Below are positions 50,327 to 60,957 of a stretch of 64,000 nt of DNA, piece after piece. Both the position numbers and the translations under genes were made by a program. The DNA is from Vibrio diabolicus (GTDB taxonomy: Bacteria; Pseudomonadota; Gammaproteobacteria; Enterobacterales; Vibrionaceae): NCBI GenBank assembly GCA_001048675.1, contig CCKK01000001.1:62001-126000 (forward strand). The letters run 5' to 3'. The notes beneath the pieces are model-generated. The model worked only from the letters and a program-made list of their open reading frames with translations, made no database searches and had not been told where the DNA came from. The number at the start of each line of letters is the position of its first letter. Within the stretch, counting starts at the first letter, position 1.

Positions 50327-51330
50327 ATCGTCAGCGCGGTGTCGCTTTGATTATTGTGCTGATGTTACTGGCGATTATGGCGACAGTTGCCGCCAGTATG
50401 TCGGAGCGTTTGTTTTTGCAGTTTCAGCGGGGCGCCAATCAAGTTAACTACCAGCAAGCGTATTGGTATAGCCTTGGGGTAGAGGCGTTGGCAAAAGTCG
50501 GTATCGAGCAAAGCTACAAAGACACCGATACGATCAATATGAGTCAGCCGTGGGCAATAAAAGAACAAGTCTATCCGCTAGATTATGGTCAAGCGGCGGG
50601 ACGAATTAGAGACAAACAAGCGTGCTTTAACCTCAATGTATTGAGCCGTGTGCAACCGACGGGACAGCAAATCGCAAGACCCTATTTAGTCAATGTGCTG
50701 CAGCGTTTATTGGAAGAATCGGATGTTGAATCGTATCAGGCAGAAATCATTGCAGACTCTACCTGGGAATACATTGATGCTGATGACACCGTTCGCTCCA
50801 CAACCGGGGTCGAAGACAGCACATATGAAGCGATGAAACCCGCGTATTTAGCGTCAAATGGCTGGATGGCAGATGCTTCCGAGTTACGGGCTGTCTATCA
50901 GGTGAGTGGTGAGATTTTCCAAAAATTGGAACCGCTAATCTGCGCATTGCCTAGTGATGATTGGCGTTTAAACGTAAATACGATTGAAGTCGAGCAAGCT
51001 CCGATTTTGGTGGCAATGTTCTCACCAAACTTAAGCAGTAGTGATGCGATTCAGCTAATTGAAAAACGCCCATTTGATGGGTGGGATAGCATTGATGAAT
51101 TTTTAGCAGAGTCAGAAATGGCTGGCTTAAGTGAAGATGTAAAGAAAAACGCCAAAGGCTATTTGGGTGTGGATAGCGCCTTTTTTGAATTGGATGCACA
51201 AGTGTTGGTGGATGAATCACGTGTACGTATCCGAAGCCTTTTGCAAAGTACAAATAGAGAGACGGTGACCGTAGTTCGCCGTCGTTTTGGAGGGATCAGT
51301 GAGCGAGTTTCTGACCGTTCGGCTGAGTAG
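50320..51330 (+). CDS. gspK: Minor pseudopilin GspK (EpsK)
   Basis: GspK caps the pseudopilus. The 336-residue precursor has the atypical leader RQRG^[18 protein letters not shown] and a large alpha-helical domain (about 70-280) inserted into the pilin fold, with the metal-binding [10 protein letters not shown] region. It overlaps gspJ by 7 bp and gspL by 32 bp. Confidence 0.95.
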   Translation: MVNRQRGVALIIVLMLLAIMATVAASMSERLFLQFQRGANQVNYQQAYWYSLGVEALAKVGIEQSYKDTDTINMSQPWAIKEQVYPLDYGQAAGRIRDKQACFNLNVLSRVQPTGQQIARPYLVNVLQRLLEESDVESYQAEIIADSTWEYIDADDTVRSTTGVEDSTYEAMKPAYLASNGWMADASELRAVYQVSGEIFQKLEPLICALPSDDWRLNVNTIEVEQAPILVAMFSPNLSSSDAIQLIEKRPFDGWDSIDEFLAESEMAGLSEDVKKNAKGYLGVDSAFFELDAQVLVDESRVRIRSLLQSTNRETVTVVRRRFGGISERVSDRSAE

Positions 51331-52501
51331 CGAACAACAAAGTACCATTCCTTGGGTGGTGTGGTCGACAGATCAACAGGAAGTGATTGCCAGCGGTGAA
51401 ATCGCCGGATGGGAACACTTAGATGAGTTGATCTCTTATGCAGGTCAGCGCCAAGTTGTGGCGCTATTGGCGAGTAATGATGTGGTCTTGACGCAAGTGG
51501 ATATACCGCCAGGCGCAACACGTCAGTTCGACGCGATGTTACCGTACCTCGTGGAAGATGAAGTCGCGCAGGACGTTGATGGCCTTCACTTTACCGTGTT
51601 AGGTAAACAAGCGGATAAAGCGCAAGTGTGCGCTGTTGAACGCGCTTGGATTCAGACTGTATTGCAGCGTTTTTCAAGCCAAGGCATCACCATCAAACGC
51701 ATCTTGCCAGATGTGCTTGCGTTACCTGTTCAGGGAGAGCATAGCAGTGCCGCGATGCTTGGTGATCAATGGTTGATTCGTCACTCAGCGACAGAGGGTG
51801 CGGTTGTCGATGCTTCTTGGTTAGACCTTTACCTCTCTTCTTATCTACAAAATCATGAAGGTTGGAAGTTCGATTGCTATAGCTCAGTCCCTGAATCTGC
51901 GTTACCTGAAGTATGGGAGCCGCAGCCAGAAGAAATGACCATGGGGTTACTGGCGAAGGGGGTTACAGAAAGCAAAGTCAATTTGCTGACCGGGATCTTC
52001 AAGCCTAAATCTTCTTGGGGTAAATACTGGAAGCTCTGGCAAAAAGCCACCATTGCTGCGGGCGTGCTTATCGTTGTTATGGTTGCGCAGCAGTTGCTCG
52101 TCGTCCACAAGTACGAAGCACAAGCACAAGCGTATCGTGAGGAGAGTGAGCGTATTTTCCGCCAGGTGTTCCCGAATAAACGACGAATTCCTACCGTTAG
52201 TTATCTCAAACGACAAATGGATGATGAAGAGCGCCGCTTATCTGGTGGTGGCGGTCAGCAGGCGATGTTGTCTTGGTTGGCGGCTCTGCCCGCGACACTG
52301 GGTCAGGTCAGCGATTTGGAAATCACCAGTTTTAAATATGATGGTCAACGTGGCGAAGTGCGAATTCAAGCTCGCAGTTCAGACTTCCAACCTTTTGAGC
52401 AGGCTCGTGTGAAATTGGCAGAGAAGTTTAATGTTGAGCAAGGACAGCTGAACCGTAGCGATAACGTTGTGGTTGGCAGCTTTGTTTTGAAGCGTTTGTG
52501 A
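51299..52501 (+). CDS. gspL: Type II secretion platform protein GspL (EpsL)
   Basis: GspL recruits GspE to the membrane. From GTG 51299, preceded by GGAGGGATCA, it has 400 residues: an actin-like cytoplasmic domain (about 1-245), one membrane helix ([16 protein letters not shown]), and a periplasmic ferredoxin-like domain (about 310-400). A TTG codon at 51287 is an unlikely earlier start. It overlaps the end of gspK. Confidence 0.94.
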   Translation: MSEFLTVRLSSEQQSTIPWVVWSTDQQEVIASGEIAGWEHLDELISYAGQRQVVALLASNDVVLTQVDIPPGATRQFDAMLPYLVEDEVAQDVDGLHFTVLGKQADKAQVCAVERAWIQTVLQRFSSQGITIKRILPDVLALPVQGEHSSAAMLGDQWLIRHSATEGAVVDASWLDLYLSSYLQNHEGWKFDCYSSVPESALPEVWEPQPEEMTMGLLAKGVTESKVNLLTGIFKPKSSWGKYWKLWQKATIAAGVLIVVMVAQQLLVVHKYEAQAQAYREESERIFRQVFPNKRRIPTVSYLKRQMDDEERRLSGGGGQQAMLSWLAALPATLGQVSDLEITSFKYDGQRGEVRIQARSSDFQPFEQARVKLAEKFNVEQGQLNRSDNVVVGSFVLKRL

Positions 52502-52502
52502 G

Positions 52503-53000
52503 GTGATGATGAAAAACTTAATTTCTCAAGCTCAGGTTTGGTGGAGCAGCATCTCTCAGCGTGAGCAGCGTTTGGTCATGGGATGTGGCGCTATTGCCGT
52601 TATCGGCATTATTTATTGGGGATTGCTACAGCCAATGAGCCAACGTGCGGAGCTAGCTCAATCACGCATTCAAAGTGAAAAACAGTTGCTGGCTTGGGTA
52701 CAAGATAAAGCGGATGGCATTACTGCACTGCGCAAAAGCAGCGGTGTGAGCTATTCTAGCCAACCGTTGAATCAACTGGTTTCTTCTTCAGCCCGTCGTT
52801 ATAAAGTTGAGTTGATTCGAGTACAACCTCGCAATGAGAGTGTTCAGGTGTGGATCAAACCACTCGCGTTTAATCAGCTGGTGGATTGGTTACGTTACTT
52901 GAAAGAGCAACAGGGTATTGACGTCGAATTTTTAGATATCGACCGAACGGATCAAGCGGGCATGATTGATGTGAACCGCCTTCAGTTTAAGCGAGGTTAA
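52503..53000 (+). CDS. gspM: Type II secretion protein GspM (EpsM)
   Basis: This bitopic partner of GspL has 165 residues with one membrane helix (about 22-40, MGCGAIAVIGIIYWGLL) and a periplasmic ferredoxin-like domain. Starts GTG 52503, ATG 52506 and ATG 52509 are all in frame; the GAGG at 52500-52503 fits ATG 52509 best, giving MKNLISQAQVW. Confidence 0.93.
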   Translation: MMMKNLISQAQVWWSSISQREQRLVMGCGAIAVIGIIYWGLLQPMSQRAELAQSRIQSEKQLLAWVQDKADGITALRKSSGVSYSSQPLNQLVSSSARRYKVELIRVQPRNESVQVWIKPLAFNQLVDWLRYLKEQQGIDVEFLDIDRTDQAGMIDVNRLQFKRG

Positions 53001-53001
53001 G

Positions 53002-53763
53002 GTGAAGCGAGCAGTACTTTACGTTGTTATCTTTATCGTCTTTTTTTCAGTCAGTCTTTTAATGGGATTACCCGTTTCTTGGGTGTTACAGCAAGCACCA
53101 ACCGTGAGAGGACTAGACATTCAGGGTGCCAATGGCTCTGTATGGCAAGGGCAAGCTTCTAGTGTTCGTTGGCAGCGCCAGAACCTTGGAGAAGTTAATT
53201 GGGATTTCCAGTGGTCGAGTCTACTAACTGGTAAAGCTGAGTTGGCCGTACGCTTTGGTCGTGGTAGTGAAATGGACGTTCGTGGTCGCGGTTTTGTTGG
53301 CTATAGCTTGAGTGATGGCCCTTATGCCAAAAACTTAGTTGCCTCGATCCCGGCAGTAAAAATTGTTGAGCAAGCACGTCTCCCTATTCCCGTCGGCGTT
53401 GATGGGCAACTTGAGTTAAATATTCGTCATGCGACTTATGCCGCGCCTTGGTGTAAGAATGGTGAAGGCACTTTAGTATGGAATGCCAGTGGTATTCAAA
53501 GCCCTGTTGGTAGCCTAGAACTCGGTCCTGTGATTGCCGATCTAAACTGTCAGGACAGTGTGTTGACGGCTGCAGGTGAGCAAAGCAGTAAACAAGTCTC
53601 AGCGGCGTTCTCGGCAGAGCTGATGCCTAATCAGCGATACTCAACCAAAGCCTGGTTTAAGCCAGGAGCTGAGTTCCCATCCAGCATGAGTGAGCAACTG
53701 AAATGGTTGGGCAAGCCGAACCCTCAAGGTCAATACGAGTTTAATTACCAAGGTCGCTTCTAA
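53002..53763 (+). CDS. gspN: Type II secretion protein GspN (EpsN)
   Basis: The 253-residue protein has an N-terminal membrane helix (about 4-22) and a beta-rich periplasmic part related to AsmA/TamB-type folds. It contains a cysteine pair (APWCKNGEG and ADLNCQDS). GspN is dispensable in many systems. GTG 53002 starts 1 bp after the gspM stop. The operon ends in the terminator at 53791. Confidence 0.93.
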   Translation: MKRAVLYVVIFIVFFSVSLLMGLPVSWVLQQAPTVRGLDIQGANGSVWQGQASSVRWQRQNLGEVNWDFQWSSLLTGKAELAVRFGRGSEMDVRGRGFVGYSLSDGPYAKNLVASIPAVKIVEQARLPIPVGVDGQLELNIRHATYAAPWCKNGEGTLVWNASGIQSPVGSLELGPVIADLNCQDSVLTAAGEQSSKQVSAAFSAELMPNQRYSTKAWFKPGAEFPSSMSEQLKWLGKPNPQGQYEFNYQGRF

Positions 53764-53790
53764 CCTATCATGACAAAAACCAAAATTCTC

Positions 53791-53819
53791 AAAGAGCTGC
53801 GATTGTGCAGCTCTTTTTG
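53791..53819 (+). terminator. Terminator of the gsp operon
   Basis: AAAGAGCTGC (53791-53800) pairs perfectly with GCAGCTCTTT (53807-53816), followed by TTTGC. Confidence 0.87.
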
Positions 53820-53826
53820 CTTTTGG

Positions 53827-53862
53827 AACATAGTAGGCGAAACCCTCTATTCGCTGTACAAA
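53827..53862 (+). repeat. 36-bp direct repeat, copy 1
   Basis: It starts AACATAGTAGGC and ends GCTGTACAAA, the same as copy 2 at 53946-53981; the middle 14 bases differ. The two are 119 bp apart start to start. The 83 bp between them are AT-rich with no ORF. Confidence 0.65.
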
Positions 53863-53945
53863 GATCGTGGTGATAATAGGATGTAATTATAAAATTTTGA
53901 TTTTAAAGGGTTATTTTTCTTGTGTTCAGCGCTTTAAGCGATTGA

Positions 53946-53981
53946 AACATAGTAGGCCAAATGCTCCTAACGCTGTACAAA
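53946..53981 (+). repeat. 36-bp direct repeat, copy 2
   Basis: It shares AACATAGTAGGC-N-AAA at the left and GCTGTACAAA at the right with copy 1, with equal length. It lies 14 bp before the cysQ terminator hairpin. I know no function for it. Confidence 0.65.
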
Positions 53982-53994
53982 CAGGTCAAAAAGA

Positions 53995-54022
53995 AAAGGC
54001 CACGAACATATTCGTGGCCTTT
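53995..54022 (-). terminator. Terminator of cysQ (both directions)
   Basis: AAAGGCCACGAA (53995-54006) pairs perfectly with TTCGTGGCCTTT (54011-54022). It is flanked by A-rich sequence on the left, so it suits the minus-strand gene cysQ. Confidence 0.83.
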
Positions 54023-54063
54023 CAATTGCTAGTATTTAGGCGCTAACTTTGCGGATAGAGCGC

Positions 54064-54892
54064 TTAATCTTTGCGTTGTAAAATCTCATTCCAAGGTAAA
54101 TCCGCGTCACCAAGCACAATAAAGTTTGGGTTCTCTAGCGTTTCCCGCTCGTTATATGACAGCGGCTCCAATTGCGTGCTGAGAATGCGACCGCCCGCTT
54201 CTTCAACAATGCACTGTGTCGCGGCGGTGTCCCACTCACCTGTTGGGCCTAGTCTGAGATAGCAATCTACCGCGCCTTCTGCAACAAGACACGCTTTTAA
54301 TGCCGCAGAGCCGAGCGGAATTAAATCGTAATTCCAAGCACTGCTCATGCGGCTAGTGATGCGATTGATATCTTGACGGCGGCTAATAGCAATCGCGATG
54401 CTTTGCCCTGGCTGCTCGTGTTTGTGCGTATGGATTTTTACGCTGTCCGACATGTCGGGAATTTTCCAAGCACCTTTGCCACTATAAGCGTAATAAGTCA
54501 CGCCAGAGACAGGGCCATAAACGACCCCCATGGTTGGTTTGTTGTTGTCGACCAGTGCAATAATAGTCGCAAAGTCGCCGCTGCGAGCGATGAATTCTTG
54601 AGTACCATCGAGAGGGTCGACTAACCAATACCGTTCCCACTGAGCTCGTTGCTCGAGGCTGATGTCTGCGTCTTCTTCTGACAATACGGGAATATCGGGT
54701 GTGAGTTCACTCAAGCGTTCTGTGATGAGCTTGTGAGCCGCGATATCTGCGCTCGTTACCGGAGTCTCGTCACTTTTTGTGTAGGCCTCGTACTGTTTTT
54801 TTTCTATATATTTCGAGGATCATTTGCCCGGCACTACGGGCAATTTCGATGACTTGAGGAAGCAGGTGAGATAGATCTTTTGTCATTGGCAT
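54064..54892 (-). pseudogene. cysQ: 3'(2'),5'-bisphosphate nucleotidase CysQ, frame broken by one extra base
   Basis: CysQ removes PAP, the by-product of sulfate assimilation, by hydrolysing its 3'-phosphate. The main frame (54064-54714) contains the metal-binding LSEEDADISL, WLVDPLDGTQEF and WDTAATQCIVEEAGGRI of the inositol-phosphatase superfamily. The N-terminal 60 residues (MPMTKDLSHLLPQVIEIARS...) are in another frame starting at ATG 54892 and running to the eight-T run at 54796-54803 (A on the coding strand). Removing one base joins IYRKKQYEAYTKSDETPVTS correctly and gives about 275 residues. A homopolymer error is likely. Confidence 0.88.
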
Positions 54893-54936
54893 AAGTGATA
54901 GTCCTTACTCACAGTATTATTCGGTTCTCATGACCG

Positions 54937-55506
54937 TTATTGGTTATGTTTGTGAGTGGTGTTTGGTAAGTGTTTCAGTGCCAACATTAGCGCGGTGATG
55001 CTTCGTGCTTCACAGAAATCCATGTGAGTTAATAACTCTTCGGCTTGCGCAAGTGGCCAACGCACAATTTCCAGTGGCTCAGGCTCATCGCCTTCTTGCT
55101 TCTCTGGATAAAGCGCCTGTCCTAAAAATAGAGTCATTTTGCTCGAAAAGTAAGACGGCGCGAGGATAACTTGTTTCAACGGAGTCAGCTGATTGCAGCC
55201 AAAGCCGATTTCTTCTTTTAACTCTCGATCCGCAGCTTGGTGTGGGGTTTCACCTGGATCAATCAACCCCTTCGGGAAGCCCAACTCGTAGCGTTCAGTC
55301 CCAGCGGCGTATTCACGTACCAGTAATAAATCGCCTTGCTCAGTCACAGGAACCACCATCACCGCATCGCGTCCACTTGGCTTCATGCGTTCATAAGTAC
55401 GGTGTTCACCATTAGAAAAACGAAGGTCGAGCGCTTCCACGGCAAACAGTTTGGATTTTGCGACCGTTTGGCATGAGAGTATCTCTGGTGGGGTCCGTTT
55501 CGACAT
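54937..55506 (-). CDS. nudE: ADP compounds hydrolase NudE
   Basis: This Nudix hydrolase of 189 residues is active in its family on ADP-ribose, NADH and diadenosine polyphosphates. The Nudix box is complete: GLIDPGETPHQAADRELKEE followed by IGF, with the preceding YELGFPKG. Similarity to E. coli NudE extends along the length (YERMKPSGRDAVM, APSYFSSKM). It lies 44 bp upstream of cysQ on the same strand and is probably co-transcribed with it. Confidence 0.93.
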   Translation of the reverse strand: MSKRTPPEILSCQTVAKSKLFAVEALDLRFSNGEHRTYERMKPSGRDAVMVVPVTEQGDLLLVREYAAGTERYELGFPKGLIDPGETPHQAADRELKEEIGFGCNQLTPLKQVILAPSYFSSKMTLFLGQALYPEKQEGDEPEPLEIVRWPLAQAEELLTHMDFCEARSITALMLALKHLPNTTHKHNQ

Positions 55507-55636
55507 GGCGCTGGCTCCTTGGTGTCGTTGGCGTTTACGAGATGCGTAAGATTCTTAATATATGAGAACTCCGCCTGAGTTTCTAGCGGATTTTGCGGGC
55601 AGCACTAAGCATCTCAAGGCTACCTCAGTATCGATA

Positions 55637-55667
55637 CAAAAATGGGAGACCGAAGCCTCCCATTTTC
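55637..55667 (-). terminator. Terminator of nfuA
   Basis: AAAATGGGAG (55639-55648) pairs with CTCCCATTTT (55657-55666). The minus-strand T-tract reads TTTTTGT. Confidence 0.83.
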
Positions 55668-55682
55668 TGACCGTATTTACTC

Positions 55683-56267
55683 TTAGTAGTAAGAGTGATC
55701 ACCACGGTCATGTTCTGTTGCATCACGAACAGCGGTGAGTTCACCAACGAATTGGTTTAGCAGCTCTTTCTCGATGCCTTCTTTTAGTGTTACGTCAACC
55801 ATAGAACAGCCATTACAGCCGCCACCAAATGCAACAATAGCAATGCCATCTTCAGTGATCTCAACCAAGTTTACGTGACCACCGTGGCCAGCAAGTTGTG
55901 GGTTGACTTGAGTTTGGATAACGTATTCAACGCGCTCAACCAGTGGCGCGTCGTCCGCAACTTTACGCATTTTAGCGTTCGGAGCTTTTAGCGTTAGCTG
56001 AGAGCCCATTTTATCGGTAACAAAATCGATTTCAGCGTCTTCAAGGAATGGCAGACTTAGCTCATCCACGTAAGCTGAAAAACCGCTGTAAGGGATTTCA
56101 GTGTCGGTCGCTTCTACTGCTTCTGGTGGGCAGTAAGACACGCCACACTCAGCGTTTTGTGTACCTGGGTTCACAACGAAAATACGAATGTTAGTCCCTT
56201 CAGGCTGTTGACCTAAAAGGTTAGCGAAATGCGTTTGCGCAGTTTCTGTAATAGTAATATTTGACAC
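55683..56267 (-). CDS. nfuA: Fe-S biogenesis protein NfuA
   Basis: NfuA carries 4Fe-4S clusters to target enzymes, notably under oxidative stress or iron limitation. The 194-residue protein has a degenerate A-type N-terminal domain (about 1-95; its cysteines are not all conserved) and a Nfu domain with the cluster-binding CxxC in [11 protein letters not shown]. The gene follows gntX at 97 bp on the same strand, as in E. coli (bioH/gntX/nfuA). Confidence 0.95.
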   Translation of the reverse strand: MSNITITETAQTHFANLLGQQPEGTNIRIFVVNPGTQNAECGVSYCPPEAVEATDTEIPYSGFSAYVDELSLPFLEDAEIDFVTDKMGSQLTLKAPNAKMRKVADDAPLVERVEYVIQTQVNPQLAGHGGHVNLVEITEDGIAIVAFGGGCNGCSMVDVTLKEGIEKELLNQFVGELTAVRDATEHDRGDHSYY

Positions 56268-56364
56268 GACGAATACCCGAGTAAATTTGTAGGTTACTGC
56301 TGCTATTCTACTCTTGTTGACGTATGGGTCTAGTCTTTTTGATGCTAAGGCATGGCGAAGCGAT

Positions 56365-57090
56365 CTAGAGAGAACGAGGAGCAGGTGTTCTGCAGATGCA
56401 GTAAATATCGATGCTTTCTACGCCAACTTCAAGTAGTAAATGACATAATTGTCGGACGGTACTGCCTGTGGTGACTACATCATCGACGATGGCAACGTGG
56501 GAAGATGGCGGTCGCTTATTGAGAACAAACGCTCCTTTTAAGTTTTGTTCACGGCTTGCTTTGGTATTACCACGCTGTGATTGGGCGAGTCTGACCCGGC
56601 GAAAGACCTTCGCATCAAAATTGGTCTGCAATTGCTGGGCTAAATGTCGGGCTAAAACATCACTTTGATTAAACCCCCGGCGCAGGTAGCGCTGCCAGTG
56701 CAGTGGCACACTGGTAATGATTGGGGCTGGTGTTGTAATGCGCTGCGCCAGTTGCTGGGTTAGTGCTTTTACATGCCAAGACTCTCCATGATCTTTAAAG
56801 CGTTGTACTTCCCGTGAAAGGGGAAAGTCGTAATCGCCTAACGTATATAGTCTTTGCCATGGCGGTGGTTCTGAAAGGCATTCACCACAAATACTACCCG
56901 TACTCATTTCTTCTTTCTGTAACGTTAAACCGCAACGTTGGCATCGCTTGATTGGAGTTAGGTGTTGTAAACAGTGCTCACACCAACGCAGAGCATGCGT
57001 GTGGTTTGGTGTTTGAATAGGGAACCGACACAGACCGCATTGACTGCTCAACACACGATGCATGATGTTTTGCCAGTGATGAGATAACAT
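56365..57090 (-). CDS. gntX: ComF/GntX-family phosphoribosyltransferase-like protein
   Basis: The 241-residue protein has an N-terminal zinc finger (C-x2-C pairs in SQCGLCRFP and RWCEHCLQ, then RCQRCG and CGECL) and a PRTase domain with [13 protein letters not shown]. Homologues (ComF in naturally competent bacteria) are required for DNA uptake, which fits vibrios that take up DNA on chitin. The E. coli name GntX refers to an early gluconate link and may not describe its job. It is divergent from bioH. Confidence 0.88.
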   Translation of the reverse strand: MLSHHWQNIMHRVLSSQCGLCRFPIQTPNHTHALRWCEHCLQHLTPIKRCQRCGLTLQKEEMSTGSICGECLSEPPPWQRLYTLGDYDFPLSREVQRFKDHGESWHVKALTQQLAQRITTPAPIITSVPLHWQRYLRRGFNQSDVLARHLAQQLQTNFDAKVFRRVRLAQSQRGNTKASREQNLKGAFVLNKRPPSSHVAIVDDVVTTGSTVRQLCHLLLEVGVESIDIYCICRTPAPRSL

Positions 57091-57174
57091 AGCGCTTATT
57101 CATGGTGATATTTTACTCAGCCTAACGCTTGGCTGATGGCGTAGGGAATAAAATAAGTGGGAGAGATTGAGAGC

Positions 57175-57942
57175 ATGAGCACGAAATTACATTGGCAGTC
57201 GTTTGGTGAAGGACCTGATCTGGTGTTGTTACATGGTTGGGGTATGAATGGCGCGGTTTGGCAGCAAACCGTCGAATCACTTCAAACCGATTTCCGTGTT
57301 CATGTTGTTGACCTTCCGGGCTACGGACACAGTGCCGAGCATCATGGTGAAGATTTAGACCATATTGCTAACTTGGTCGCGCAAAGTGCGCCAAAGAAAG
57401 CGATTTGGCTTGGCTGGTCCCTCGGAGGCTTAGTGGCGACGCATGTCGCATTAAACATGCCCGAGCGTGTGACTAAGTTGATCACCGTCGCCAGTTCACC
57501 AAAATTTGCCGCAGAAAAACCGTGGCGCGGCATTCAACCGAATGTACTGAGCGCGTTCACCTCTCAGTTGCTAGAAGATTTTTCACTGACCATTGAGCGC
57601 TTTATGGCGTTGCAAGCGATGGGCAGCCCATCTGCACGCAAAGATGTGAAACAACTCAAGCAAGCGGTACTGTCGCGCCCTCAGCCAAACCCTGAGTCGC
57701 TGTTGGTTGGGCTAAACATCCTTGCTGATGTGGATCTGCGCGATGCATTGACGTCTCTTTCTGTACCAATGCTGCGTCTTTATGGCCGTTTGGATGGATT
57801 GGTGCCGATTAAAGTGGCGAATGATTTAAGTGAACAGTTACCTCATACCCAGCAGTTTGTTTTCAATCAGTCCTCTCATGCGCCCTTTATGACCGAACAT
57901 GACGAGTTCTGTGCCCAGATTCGAGAGTTTGCTCACGATTAA
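57175..57942 (+). CDS. bioH: Pimeloyl-ACP methyl ester carboxylesterase BioH
   Basis: BioH ends pimeloyl-ACP synthesis for biotin by removing the methyl ester. The 255-residue alpha/beta hydrolase has the nucleophile elbow GWSLGG, an acid in LYGRLDGLVP, and the histidine of QSSHAPFM. ATG 57175 is preferred over GTG 57157 for length and the AGATTGAGAG site. It stands apart from the other bio genes, as in enterobacteria. Confidence 0.95.
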   Translation: MSTKLHWQSFGEGPDLVLLHGWGMNGAVWQQTVESLQTDFRVHVVDLPGYGHSAEHHGEDLDHIANLVAQSAPKKAIWLGWSLGGLVATHVALNMPERVTKLITVASSPKFAAEKPWRGIQPNVLSAFTSQLLEDFSLTIERFMALQAMGSPSARKDVKQLKQAVLSRPQPNPESLLVGLNILADVDLRDALTSLSVPMLRLYGRLDGLVPIKVANDLSEQLPHTQQFVFNQSSHAPFMTEHDEFCAQIREFAHD

Positions 57943-58066
57943 TCAAATACGAGCGGAAAAAGCTCAAGCTGTTTAAAAAGTGGTCGATATAAAAGTTGGT
58001 GAGGTTTTATTAGCCAATAAAGCTAAGCCATATTGACGAGTTGGGCGACTCTGAGGAGGGTTCGCA

Positions 58067-58531
58067 ATGATTGTGTCACCGACCAACGTAAGTGTGCCAC
58101 TGATCGCCCCATCCGTGAATGTGCAGACGGAACAAGCAGCTCGCGACAATAAAGTCCGAGAGCCTGTGACGCCAACGGTCGCATTGGCCAAAACCAATGC
58201 AGAGCGAAAAGTAAAAGGCGATGACAAGCGCCGACGTCAGTCTTCTTGGGATCCTTCAGAGCATCCTGATTATGACATGGAAACAGAAGTCGACACGCGT
58301 TATCAAGAAGAGCCGGAAGATACACTAGAACGGCTTTTTAGTTTGCTTGCGCTCAAGTCGTACAGTGAAGACCAAGGTAAGGGCTACGCAATTCGTTTTC
58401 GCTTACCAAAGCGCATTTTGGATGCTGCGATCAATGAAGGATTAATGGAAAAGCGCAGGAAGGTGATCAAGTTTCATTATGGTCATGCAGTCGCTCCCCA
58501 TACCCCGTCAGAAGTGATAGCAGTATTATGA
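58067..58531 (+). CDS. Hypothetical protein
   Basis: The 154-residue protein starts at ATG 58067 after GAGGAGGGTTCGCA, a strong ribosome site. Residues 1-45 are P/V/T-rich and probably disordered; 45-90 are charged (DDKRRRQSSWDP, MDMETEV-like acidic stretch), and 85-154 look folded (LERLFSLLALKSYSED, IRFRLPKRILDAAINEGLME, VIKFHYGHAV). There is no membrane or signal segment and no family I know. It lies 124 bp after bioH and ends before a shared terminator; it may be on the bioH transcript. Composition matches its neighbours, so it is not obviously acquired. Confidence 0.75.
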   Translation: MIVSPTNVSVPLIAPSVNVQTEQAARDNKVREPVTPTVALAKTNAERKVKGDDKRRRQSSWDPSEHPDYDMETEVDTRYQEEPEDTLERLFSLLALKSYSEDQGKGYAIRFRLPKRILDAAINEGLMEKRRKVIKFHYGHAVAPHTPSEVIAVL

Positions 58532-58554
58532 CGACTCAATATCCTACTCAAACA

Positions 58555-58592
58555 AAAACGCTCCAAGCAGATTAAACTGATTGGAGCGTTTT
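58555..58592 (+). terminator. Shared terminator between the hypothetical gene and tex
   Basis: AAAACGCTCCAA (58555-58566) pairs perfectly with TTGGAGCGTTTT (58581-58592). It is symmetric and suits both convergent genes. Confidence 0.87.
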
Positions 58593-58635
58593 CTTTTTAG
58601 CTATGAAAGCTCGTTAGCGGTGAGCCTAGGCGAGA

Positions 58636-60957
58636 TTACTTTTTCGCTTTAGCAAACGCTGCCGCAAAAGCACCGCCCATTGCACTGTTCGATGAAGACT
58701 CATCGCGGCGAGGCTGACGACGTTGTGCTTGGTCATTACGACGCGGTGCGGCTGAAGAGCGTTGGCTTCGGTTATCTTGACCCGGTTCGTCTTTCATACG
58801 CATCGATAGACCAATACGCTTACGCTGTACGTCCACTTCCATCACTTTTACTTTGACGATGTCACCTGCTTTCACGACTTCACGTGGATCAGAAACATAG
58901 CGGTCAGTCAGCGCAGAAATGTGGACCAGACCATCTTGGTGAACACCGATATCGACGAAGGCACCAAAGTTGGCTACGTTCGAGACCACGCCTTCTAGGA
59001 TCATGCCCGGTTCTAGATCAGAAACTGAGTTTACGCCTTCTGCAAACGTAGCGGTCTTGAATTCAGGACGTGGGTCACGACCCGGTTTATCCAGCTCTTT
59101 GATGATATCGGTAACCGTTGGGACACCAAAGTGTTCATCGGTATAGTCCACAGCGTGTAAGCCTTTGAGGAATGCTGAGTCACCAATCAGTGCCTTGATG
59201 TCTTTGCTGTTTTTCTCAGCAATTGCTTTGACTACTGGGTATGCTTCCGGGTGGACTGCTGAAGCATCAAGTGGGTTCTTGCCGTCCATAATACGTAGGA
59301 AGCCCGCACACTGTTCGAACGCTTTAGGACCCAAGCGAGGTACTTTCTTCAACGTCGTACGTGCTTCGAAGCGGCCATTTTCGTCGCGGAAGTCGACAAT
59401 GTTCTGCGCGATGGTGCTTGATAAGCCTGCTACGCGCGTTAATAGTGCGGCAGAAGCCGTGTTCACATCAACGCCAACCGCGTTTACACAGTCTTCCACA
59501 ATCGCATCTAGGCGTTTTGCCAACATAGATTGGCTTACATCGTGCTGGTATTGACCCACACCGATCGATTTCGGATCGATTTTCACGAGCTCAGCCAATG
59601 GATCTTGCAAACGACGCGCAATCGACACTGCACCACGCAGTGATACGTCCATATTCGGGAACTCTTTCGCTGCGAGTTCAGAGGCCGAGTACACCGATGC
59701 GCCTGCTTCGCTGACGATGATTTTCTGAACTTTTAGGTTGCCGCGTTTGATTACGTCTGCGACAAAGCTATCGGTTTCACGAGAAGCCGTGCCGTTACCA
59801 ATCGCAATTAAATCCACGTTGTACTTACGCACTAACTGGTCAACGATTTGCGCTGATTTGTCGTATTGTTTTTGCGGAGGGTGAGGGTAGATGGTTTCTG
59901 TTGCAAGCACTTTACCAGTAGGATCGACAATAGCGATTTTAGAGCCTGTACGCAGACCCGGATCGAGACCCAGCGTCGCACGAGGGCCTGCCGGTGCTGC
60001 CATCAACAAATCTTTTAGGTTGGTGGCAAACACTTCAATCGCTTCGATTTCAGCGCGTTCTTTCATTGCGCCCATCAGCTCGGTTTCCATGTGCATCGAT
60101 ACTTTGATGCGCCATGCCCAACTGATCACTTGTTTGCGCCATGCATCTGCTGGTGCGCTACTTAACGTCACGCCATAATGGTCGGCAATGATGGTTTCAC
60201 AGTAAGATTGGCGAGCACCTTCTTCCTGCTCTGGATCAGCGTTCATGGCTAAAGTTAGGAAGCCTTCATTGCGGCCGCGCAACATCGCAAGTGCACGGTG
60301 TGATGGCACTTTGCTCAGTGGCTCGTTATGGTTGAAGTAATCTTTGAACTTCTCACCTTCTTGCTCTTTTCCTTCAACGACTCGTGAGACAAGTTCCGCA
60401 TTACGATTTAAGTGGTTACGGATTTTTTCCAGTAAGTTTGCGTCTTCAGCAATGCGTTCCATGATGATCGCACGGGCACCGTCTAGGGCGGCTTTGGTAT
60501 CTGTGATGCCTTTGTCGGCATCAAGATATTTACTTGCTTCGCTTTCTGGCTCGGTTTGCGGATGATTCCACAGCATGTCAGCTAGCGGTTCTAGGCCGGC
60601 TTCAATGGCGATTTGGCCTTTAGTGCGGCGTTTAGGTTTGTAAGGTAAGTAAAGGTCTTCAAGACGAGTCTTGCTATCGGCTTGAATAATTTCTTGCTCA
60701 AGCTCAGGCGTCAGTTTGCCTTGCTCTTGGATCGATTTGAGAATGGTTTGACGGCGGTCATCCATTTCACGAAGGTAAGACAGACGGCTGTCCAGAGTAC
60801 GCAGTTGGGTATCATCAAGGCCACCCGTCACCTCTTTGCGGTAACGTGCAATAAAAGGGACGGTGTTACCGTCATCAATTAGGGTGACAGCGGCGTTGAC
60901 TTGCTCTGGGCGAACATTCAGTTCTTGAGCAATCATACGACAGATAGCTTGGCTCAT
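58636..60957 (-). CDS. tex: Transcription accessory protein Tex
   Basis: Tex is a cytoplasmic nucleic-acid-binding protein related to Spt6. From ATG 60957, preceded by GAGAAAACACGG, the product is 773 residues, the same as E. coli; a longer frame to 61023 adds an unmatched tail. In order it has a helical Tex N-domain, a YqgF/RNaseH-like domain ([17 protein letters not shown]), HhH motifs ([16 protein letters not shown]) and an S1 domain ([17 protein letters not shown]). The tail (about 725-773) is basic and low-complexity. It is divergent from the retropepsin-like gene. Confidence 0.97.
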   Translation of the reverse strand: MSQAICRMIAQELNVRPEQVNAAVTLIDDGNTVPFIARYRKEVTGGLDDTQLRTLDSRLSYLREMDDRRQTILKSIQEQGKLTPELEQEIIQADSKTRLEDLYLPYKPKRRTKGQIAIEAGLEPLADMLWNHPQTEPESEASKYLDADKGITDTKAALDGARAIIMERIAEDANLLEKIRNHLNRNAELVSRVVEGKEQEGEKFKDYFNHNEPLSKVPSHRALAMLRGRNEGFLTLAMNADPEQEEGARQSYCETIIADHYGVTLSSAPADAWRKQVISWAWRIKVSMHMETELMGAMKERAEIEAIEVFATNLKDLLMAAPAGPRATLGLDPGLRTGSKIAIVDPTGKVLATETIYPHPPQKQYDKSAQIVDQLVRKYNVDLIAIGNGTASRETDSFVADVIKRGNLKVQKIIVSEAGASVYSASELAAKEFPNMDVSLRGAVSIARRLQDPLAELVKIDPKSIGVGQYQHDVSQSMLAKRLDAIVEDCVNAVGVDVNTASAALLTRVAGLSSTIAQNIVDFRDENGRFEARTTLKKVPRLGPKAFEQCAGFLRIMDGKNPLDASAVHPEAYPVVKAIAEKNSKDIKALIGDSAFLKGLHAVDYTDEHFGVPTVTDIIKELDKPGRDPRPEFKTATFAEGVNSVSDLEPGMILEGVVSNVANFGAFVDIGVHQDGLVHISALTDRYVSDPREVVKAGDIVKVKVMEVDVQRKRIGLSMRMKDEPGQDNRSQRSSAAPRRNDQAQRRQPRRDESSSNSAMGGAFAAAFAKAKK

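Noticed and set aside
53827..53981. Possible CRISPR array
   Set aside because: Only two copies, with divergent centres and an 83-bp AT-rich gap; no cas genes are present.
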